From Candidatus Aenigmatarchaeota archaeon (GTDB lineage Archaea; Aenigmatarchaeota; Aenigmatarchaeia; GW2011-AR5): a stretch of 9,734 nt of DNA. The translations under genes and the position numbers were made by a program. Each line of letters begins with the position of its first letter. Positions within the stretch are counted from its first letter, which is position 1. The notes beneath the pieces are model-generated. The model was not told where the DNA came from, did not search any database, and saw nothing but the letters and a program-made list of their open reading frames with translations. The DNA lies in assembly GCA_016202845.1 (NCBI GenBank), contig JACQNW010000108.1, positions 1 through 9,734 on the forward strand, read 5' to 3'. This document shows, piece after piece, positions 4,878 through 9,734 of the stretch.

Positions 4878-7800
4878 TAATTTTCACCTTTTTCCTGTTT
4901 GCAACAAAGTATATCAAAGGTGAAACTAGCATTGCAATTATTAACTGTATAACCGAAAATTCAGGCAGGCTTTCTGCAAACACCTGCAATGTTGCCTGTT
5001 CTGAAAACTCATTGCTGCCAGTCGTTTCAAAGTCTATAGGATATATGCCTGCCCTGTTTGCGTTTGCGTACAAAGAAACTGATGCCACTGAATTAGATGT
5101 CGGGTTTAATGATGTTTTATGGCTGTCAACTATATTGCATCCCTGGTCTGAATCTGTGCATCTAAACTGGAGATTGCTTAACATGAATTCGCTTCTCGGC
5201 AAGGAGATCTCTAAGTCATAATTCTTGTCAACAGAATCCGGATTTACTATCATGACCTGAAACGCTAAACCCGAAAACCCCAATGCTGTTCGCTTTTCAG
5301 GAGGCGAAACGAGCATCACTGTTTCGCAATTAAGAGCGAAAAGCCTTTCAGATATTCCAGATGCTCCCTCTTCAGGCTGTGTTGTTTTTGTTATTTTCAC
5401 TTTTACAGAATGTTCTGTGTTGCACCGCATATCGACTGATTGAATCTTGTAGGCAAAAGCGCCTGCGAATTCGTCATAAGACACTGGCACAAACGGACCG
5501 TTGTCGAGGCTGAAGGCTGCTATGCAATTATCACCATTGCAGTTCTGTTGCTCTCCGCTCTGAATATTCTTGACCTTCCCCTCTGCTATGAATTCTATTT
5601 GCATTGGCTTGTAAAAAACAGGCTTTCCATTTATTGTGGGAATTGTTTTTGATTCCTGATCAGGGAACTTAACTGTCACATCCAGCCGCCTTACGAACCG
5701 AACTGAGTATGAATTTGTAAAAACGCCTGAAACACCTGTTTGCCTGTCTGATTCATTTACTTCAAGCGTTGAGTGGTATACATCTGTATCGATTTGTGCA
5801 GTCCATACCTGTTTTGATGAGTCCCAGTTCTGCCACGGTATCCAATCTTCTTTCGACATGTAATCCACAACGCCAGAAACAACTGCAACTGCGTCTATGT
5901 TTATTTTTGAATTTGCAGACTGCTTGTCTGACAAGACAAACTCCACATCATGTACTCCGGAATTCATGTCGGCACTGATATAAAACGAATCATACCCGCC
6001 TAATTTCACGCTTCTTTTTGTTTTTGGAACGCCGTCAACTTTCAGGGTTATATTCACCCATTCATTTGTCTGAGCAAGAAGCTTGAAAGTAGCTACGCCT
6101 GGATTGAAGTCTTGATTAATTTTAATAGAATCGCCTATGCTGCACAAATTAACAGAATGTTCGTCAAGGCCGCAATCTTGCACACGGGAATTTTCCGCTT
6201 CATAATTCCCCAAAACTGCTATGCCTGTTTCCTGATCAACATTGAACGCTTTTGTATCTGTATTATCCCTTAAGCATCTTTGTGCAAATCCGTATAATTT
6301 ATTCCTAATCTGGCACCATATCTCTGCATCAACCTTGTCTCCGGCAGCAGGCTCTTTATCTGATAAATCAATATTTCCACTCATCTCTACCACACTATTA
6401 TCAACAATGCAACCTGCATCTGCATCACATCTGTTGTTAATAGCAAGCGTGCATGTTGATATTGTACAGCCTGTTTCATCGCAGGATTGCGAGCCATAAT
6501 AACACGTCTTGCCTGAGACAGTTCCTGGGACAGGGCAATGCTGCTCTGAAAAAGCGCAAAGGCATGCATCCTTGCATATTCCTGAATAATAGCAAACATC
6601 TCCCAAAAGCTTTGCAGGACATCCACCAGAGCCGTCGCATTCAGCACTGCAGGAAGCTGTCTTGCACTGGTATGCAGGAGTTGATGTTTTTGATATACAT
6701 TGGATTTCCGGATTAAGCGTTTTAGATTCTGAGCACAAATTTACCCATTGGCACAAAGGGTCTGCTGTGCAGGAATTCTCATCAGTGTAATCATAACATG
6801 CATCAGGTCCTCTCTGCACATCTATTTTGGCTATTTTGTTTTCACCAATCTGGACGCACAAATTTGTTTTTATATAACATGTTGCGTCACGCGAGCCGGT
6901 TCCACATGCAGTTGTTGTAGGCAAACCAGGAGCGCAGTTTGCAAATACCGCTGTATTGCCTTCCCACCGCGAGCCGGTTCCCCAAATGCATTCATTTGAT
7001 CCTATTCTTGCGCCTACGCAATTAACATTTGCAACTGAAGAAGTACATATAACATCAATAAAATCTGTTGTCAAAGGGCACGAATTGGACACATCTGCTG
7101 CTATAATCTCAACAGCCTGCACAACAGTAAAACTTTTTGTTCCTGAAACTGGATCCCTGCCAATATTTCCGGCATTATCTTCCGCAATTGAATAATACAA
7201 ATGAGTGCCTAAAGGAAAATCCCCTGTGTACATGCACGGCGATGTGGTGCATGTCTTTACCAGAAGAGCATCTGTATAAATTTTAATACTGCTTATGCCA
7301 TTCAAGTCAGAAGCTACAGCTGTCAGAGTTACTTGCGCTGAAGATGAAGGCGTGGAAGGATTTTTCGGAGCATGCGAAACCGACACTGCAGGCTGCGTAT
7401 TGTCGGCCTTAATTGAAGCCGTTTTTTCTCCTGACTGGAAATTTGATTCATCAACGGCTTTGCAGTATATGACATGAGAGGCTTCATCAGCCCATGGCGA
7501 CGCAAAAGAACATGAGGGGTTTGAATTGGCCAACGCGCTTATGCAAAGATCGGTTGATCCGGGCGACGAGCCGCATGCTACCTTGATTTTCTCGCCTGCT
7601 GGCGGAGGGCCAAGCGGGTCTGAAGCGACAGAGGCTATAGTTATTACGGCACCGCTTTTGATAATTACAGGAGAAGCTGTCACAGACGTTAAGACAGGCT
7701 TGTTTTTGGCAGAAACCGTGACCGTCTTGTCACTCGATTGGAAATTCGATGCATCTCTTACACGGCAGTAAATTACATGAGAAATTTCATCTGACCATGC

Positions 7801-8388
7801 GGCTGTAAAAGCGCATGAGGGGTTTGAATTTACAAGCGCGCCTGAGCAAAGATTGCTAAGGCCAGCGCCTGTTCCGCAAAGCAGCTTTATTTTCTCGCCT
7901 CTTGGCGGAGGACCAAGCGGGTCTGAAGCGACAGACGACATAGCAACTACTGTTCCTTTCCTGACTTCTGAAGGGGAAGCCGAAGCAGAAACAATTTCAG
8001 GCTTGTTTTTTACTGTTACGCCCGTTTCTCTTGCGTGTGATTCTGCCCCATGCTCGTCCACAAGCACGCAATTCAATCTCTTAAAACCTTCATCAGTCCA
8101 CGACGCCGTGAACGCGCATGCAGCAAAATAGCAATGATAATCAAGCGCACTCTCGCAAAGGCCGAGCGTAGATGGATAAGCGCCGCACCGTATTTTACAG
8201 GCGTCTCCATCGGGATCGCTGGCACCCTTGTTAGGATATATATCCACCAAGGTCCCTTTTCGCACTTCTGAAACGCTTGGAGATACTGCTGAAAGAACAG
8301 GACTGCCATTAGGAACATGGGAATATGACGGGACTGCAATAATTATAAATAAAACTGCTATTAAAACCGTGATAAGTTTTGCATTCAT
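4870..8388 (-). CDS. large exported surface protein: Ig-like repeats, Cys-rich domain, LPEF-type C-terminal anchor
   Basis: The product is about 1172 residues, exported and anchored. From the ATG at 8388: a signal peptide 1-23 (MNAK, hydrophobic core, cleavage likely after SYS); three 101-residue repeats at 27-127, 128-228 and 229-329, each with four conserved Cys and patterns such as ASDP, EKIK..CG, LC..AL and W.DE; another Ig-like domain at about 330-424 (TAVASDLNGISSIKIY ... YYSIAEDNAGN); a Cys-rich part at 437-749 with 32 Cys, including CYDYTDENSCTADPLCQW; a beta domain at about 750-839 resembling carbohydrate-binding or jelly-roll modules; further beta regions with a COG1470-like stalk near 1030-1135; then LPEF (1141-1144), a hydrophobic helix and a basic tail RKKVK. 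An in-frame TTG at 8406 would add six residues; the ATG gives a normal signal peptide. It lies between an M50 protease and a small membrane protein. Adhesin or envelope protein is the likely role, inferred from architecture only. Confidence 0.88.
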   Translation of the reverse strand: MNAKLITVLIAVLFIIIAVPSYSHVPNGSPVLSAVSPSVSEVRKGTLVDIYPNKGASDPDGDACKIRCGAYPSTLGLCESALDYHCYFAACAFTASWTDEGFKRLNCVLVDEHGAESHARETGVTVKNKPEIVSASASPSEVRKGTVVAMSSVASDPLGPPPRGEKIKLLCGTGAGLSNLCSGALVNSNPSCAFTAAWSDEISHVIYCRVRDASNFQSSDKTVTVSAKNKPVLTSVTASPVIIKSGAVITIASVASDPLGPPPAGEKIKVACGSSPGSTDLCISALANSNPSCSFASPWADEASHVIYCKAVDESNFQSGEKTASIKADNTQPAVSVSHAPKNPSTPSSSAQVTLTAVASDLNGISSIKIYTDALLVKTCTTSPCMYTGDFPLGTHLYYSIAEDNAGNIGRDPVSGTKSFTVVQAVEIIAADVSNSCPLTTDFIDVICTSSVANVNCVGARIGSNECIWGTGSRWEGNTAVFANCAPGLPTTTACGTGSRDATCYIKTNLCVQIGENKIAKIDVQRGPDACYDYTDENSCTADPLCQWVNLCSESKTLNPEIQCISKTSTPAYQCKTASCSAECDGSGGCPAKLLGDVCYYSGICKDACLCAFSEQHCPVPGTVSGKTCYYGSQSCDETGCTISTCTLAINNRCDADAGCIVDNSVVEMSGNIDLSDKEPAAGDKVDAEIWCQIRNKLYGFAQRCLRDNTDTKAFNVDQETGIAVLGNYEAENSRVQDCGLDEHSVNLCSIGDSIKINQDFNPGVATFKLLAQTNEWVNITLKVDGVPKTKRSVKLGGYDSFYISADMNSGVHDVEFVLSDKQSANSKINIDAVAVVSGVVDYMSKEDWIPWQNWDSSKQVWTAQIDTDVYHSTLEVNESDRQTGVSGVFTNSYSVRFVRRLDVTVKFPDQESKTIPTINGKPVFYKPMQIEFIAEGKVKNIQSGEQQNCNGDNCIAAFSLDNGPFVPVSYDEFAGAFAYKIQSVDMRCNTEHSVKVKITKTTQPEEGASGISERLFALNCETVMLVSPPEKRTALGFSGLAFQVMIVNPDSVDKNYDLEISLPRSEFMLSNLQFRCTDSDQGCNIVDSHKTSLNPTSNSVASVSLYANANRAGIYPIDFETTGSNEFSEQATLQVFAESLPEFSVIQLIIAMLVSPLIYFVANRKKVKING
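4884..4890 (-). promoter_or_regulatory. ribosome binding site of the small membrane protein
   Basis: On the minus strand AAGGTGA ends six bases before the ATG at 4877, inside the last codons of the surface-protein gene. It supports the ATG start and coupled translation. Confidence 0.65.
7402..8310 (-). repeat. three 303-bp tandem coding repeats in the surface-protein gene
   Basis: Units lie at 8008-8310 (most diverged), 7705-8007 and 7402-7704, each 101 codons. The last two are still close at DNA level: bases 7587-7632 and 7890-7935 match at 43 of 46 positions, exactly 303 bases apart, and GCATGAGGGGTTTGAATT-like blocks recur as well. This points to a fairly recent duplication of one unit next to an older copy. 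Each encodes one Ig-like domain with four Cys. Confidence 0.85.
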
Positions 8389-8424
8389 TAAGAAATCTAT
8401 GGTCAAATCTCATATTAATATTGC

Positions 8425-9693
8425 TTACAGAAGTATTGGCAATATTAAATTGCTTAAAAATAGAATTAACGTTATTACAGAAACAACAAGCACTACTTTC
8501 TTCAATTTCTTTGGATTTTTAACTATCCTTCCAGCGACTTCCTCGAACAGCAGCCCGCCGTCCAGAGGCTTCAATGGCATCATGTTTGCAAGGCCAACAC
8601 CAAAAGAAAGTAGCCACACGTAGAAAAGCATGACTGAAACAGACTGGTATGCCTGCTCATTGCCGTTGAACGACACAGCTGTAAGTGCAGGCGCAACGCC
8701 AAGATACCCGCCTTCACGGTCCGGGTGCTTTTGCAAAGTTATTCTATATTCTTTTACGTCTGAAAGATCTGCCGTGACAATTTGTTTGGGGATAAAAAAG
8801 AGCGGTTGGGGGTAAAAAGCAGGAAGAACATAATTATTTCCAGCTGTTTTCACTGTTACAGTCTGATTTGGACTTTTATCTGACAAGACTTTTACCAAGT
8901 CACTTTCCGATCTTATAGGAACGCCATCGATCTCTATTATTGCACCTGTAAGGTTTGCCTGATGAGCTGGCGTGTCCTTTACTACGTTAGCAAACACTCC
9001 AACCGGCGCTGTCAGTGCCAATGTAGTTGACATCAATACAACGACTATAACCAGAGAAACCAATATATTTGTAAATGACCCTGCTGCATAAACCCTCATT
9101 TTTGTTTTCCAGTGCATCCGCTTCAATTGCGGCTCGTCAGGCTCGACAAAAGCGCCAGGTATTATAAGGAACAATATCCATCCTACGCTTTTTATTCTAA
9201 CCCTGTCAATCCTGCACATTATGCCATGTGCGAATTCATGCGGTATAATTATTATAGCTATCAGGAAAACCCAGAGCCACCATGGCAACAATAATGTTCC
9301 AGGAACATCAGCAGTAGGAGCTGAAGTCGGGCCAGGCAACACAAGCCTTATCCCGCCTGCTTCTCCTGCAAGCACGGGCTGGAGCTGGAATAGCAGATAA
9401 ACAAAAATCATGACCATTGATATTACACAGATGACCACGCCAATGTTTCCAAGAACTCTCCAGAACACAGGGGATTTTCTTGCTGTGTTATCTATGAAAT
9501 CCCTGCCTTTCTTTGTCCTTCTTATGAAGACTCCGCCCTGGAATTTGATGTATTTTTTATCAAAATAAATCACAGAAGCAAGAAAAGCGACAAATCCGAT
9601 AAAAGTTGCCGCTTCTATCGAAATAAACCTGTTCAGGGCTAAAGAAATGACAATAGATATAACAATAGGTCCAAGAAGTGTCAACCAACGCAT
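8425..9693 (-). CDS. M50 family (site-2 type) intramembrane metalloprotease with PDZ domain
   Basis: A membrane-embedded zinc protease of the S2P/RseP class, which cuts substrate proteins within or near the membrane. The 422 residues contain hydrophobic segments near 5-44, 82-104, 137-157, 166-185, 206-228, 352-372 and 398-421. HEFAH (152-156) is the HExxH zinc site, and NMMPLKPLDGG (370-380) gives the third zinc ligand, Asp378. Between them, about 230-335, is a PDZ-like insertion (VVKDTPAHQANLTGAIIEIDG ... GYLGV). All catalytic elements are intact. The start is ATG at 9693; a TATA box about 25 bases upstream with no Shine-Dalgarno suggests a leaderless message. It is the first gene of the operon and ends 36 bases before the surface-protein ATG. 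The substrate is unknown; the neighbour is a candidate only by proximity. Confidence 0.94.
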   Translation of the reverse strand: MRWLTLLGPIVISIVISLALNRFISIEAATFIGFVAFLASVIYFDKKYIKFQGGVFIRRTKKGRDFIDNTARKSPVFWRVLGNIGVVICVISMVMIFVYLLFQLQPVLAGEAGGIRLVLPGPTSAPTADVPGTLLLPWWLWVFLIAIIIIPHEFAHGIMCRIDRVRIKSVGWILFLIIPGAFVEPDEPQLKRMHWKTKMRVYAAGSFTNILVSLVIVVVLMSTTLALTAPVGVFANVVKDTPAHQANLTGAIIEIDGVPIRSESDLVKVLSDKSPNQTVTVKTAGNNYVLPAFYPQPLFFIPKQIVTADLSDVKEYRITLQKHPDREGGYLGVAPALTAVSFNGNEQAYQSVSVMLFYVWLLSFGVGLANMMPLKPLDGGLLFEEVAGRIVKNPKKLKKVVLVVSVITLILFLSNLILPILL

Positions 9694-9714
9694 GCATGTT
9701 CTTGGAATGCTCTA

Positions 9715-9733
9715 TATTTATAGTTAACCAAGT
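9715..9733 (-). promoter_or_regulatory. promoter of the M50/surface-protein operon
   Basis: Read on the minus strand, ACTTGGTTAACTATAAATA ends in a strong TATA box (TATAAATA, 9715-9722) centred 25 bases before the M50 ATG, which implies transcription starting at the initiation codon. The block CTTGGTTAACTATAA is identical to that upstream of DUF655. The region is cut by the window edge, so further upstream elements, including a possible inverted partner, cannot be seen. Confidence 0.6.
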
Positions 9734-9734
9734 A

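Noticed and set aside
6387..6647. Open frames on both strands inside 4870-9693, such as 6387-6647 minus and 7853-8131 plus
   Set aside because: They overlap the well-supported surface-protein and M50 genes in other frames and show no family features. They are shadows of those genes.

Overview
The window reads as archaeal chromosome. The diagnostic genes are Pus10 (archaeal/eukaryotic tRNA pseudouridine synthase), ribosomal protein eL21, the RNA polymerase subunit Rpo4/RpoF and the archaeal RNA-binding family DUF655. Promoters look like TATA boxes, and Shine-Dalgarno sites are of the GGTG type. The large secreted protein with Cys-rich and Ig-like parts and an LPEF tail would suit an uncultivated lineage such as a DPANN archaeon, but that placement is inference. 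No mobile element, CRISPR array, rRNA or tRNA was seen.

Layout. (1) 1-968, + strand: Pus10, cut at its 5' end by the window edge. (2) 969-1184: convergent spacer with T-tracts. (3) 1185-3566, - strand, transcribed right to left: eL21 (rpl21e), Rpo4 (rpoF), an EEP-family nuclease/phosphatase, then an unrecognised 316-residue soluble protein. (4) 3567-3900: a 334-bp divergent control region holding several inverted repeats and candidate promoters. (5) 3901-4470, + strand: DUF655. (6) 4479-9693, - strand, one compact three-gene operon read right to left: an M50 site-2-type intramembrane protease with a PDZ domain, a roughly 1170-residue exported, membrane-anchored surface protein, and a small four-helix membrane protein whose start overlaps the preceding stop.

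How the genes fit together. Pus10, eL21, Rpo4 and DUF655 normally lie collinear in one information-processing cluster in many archaea. Here the eL21-Rpo4 block points the opposite way, as if the segment between Pus10 and DUF655 had been inverted, and it carries two extra genes behind rpoF. The second block is a cell-envelope operon: a membrane protease next to a three-fold Ig-like, cysteine-rich surface protein.

Points most worth a second look: the EEP gene has an isoleucine codon (ATC) exactly where its initiator Met is expected, just behind the rpoF stop and in the same frame; a 14-15 bp promoter-like motif (CTTGGTTAACTATAA) occurs upstream of DUF655, again inverted in the same spacer, and upstream of the M50 protease; the surface protein has three 101-residue repeats and an LPEF-plus-helix-plus-basic tail like an archaeosortase signal.
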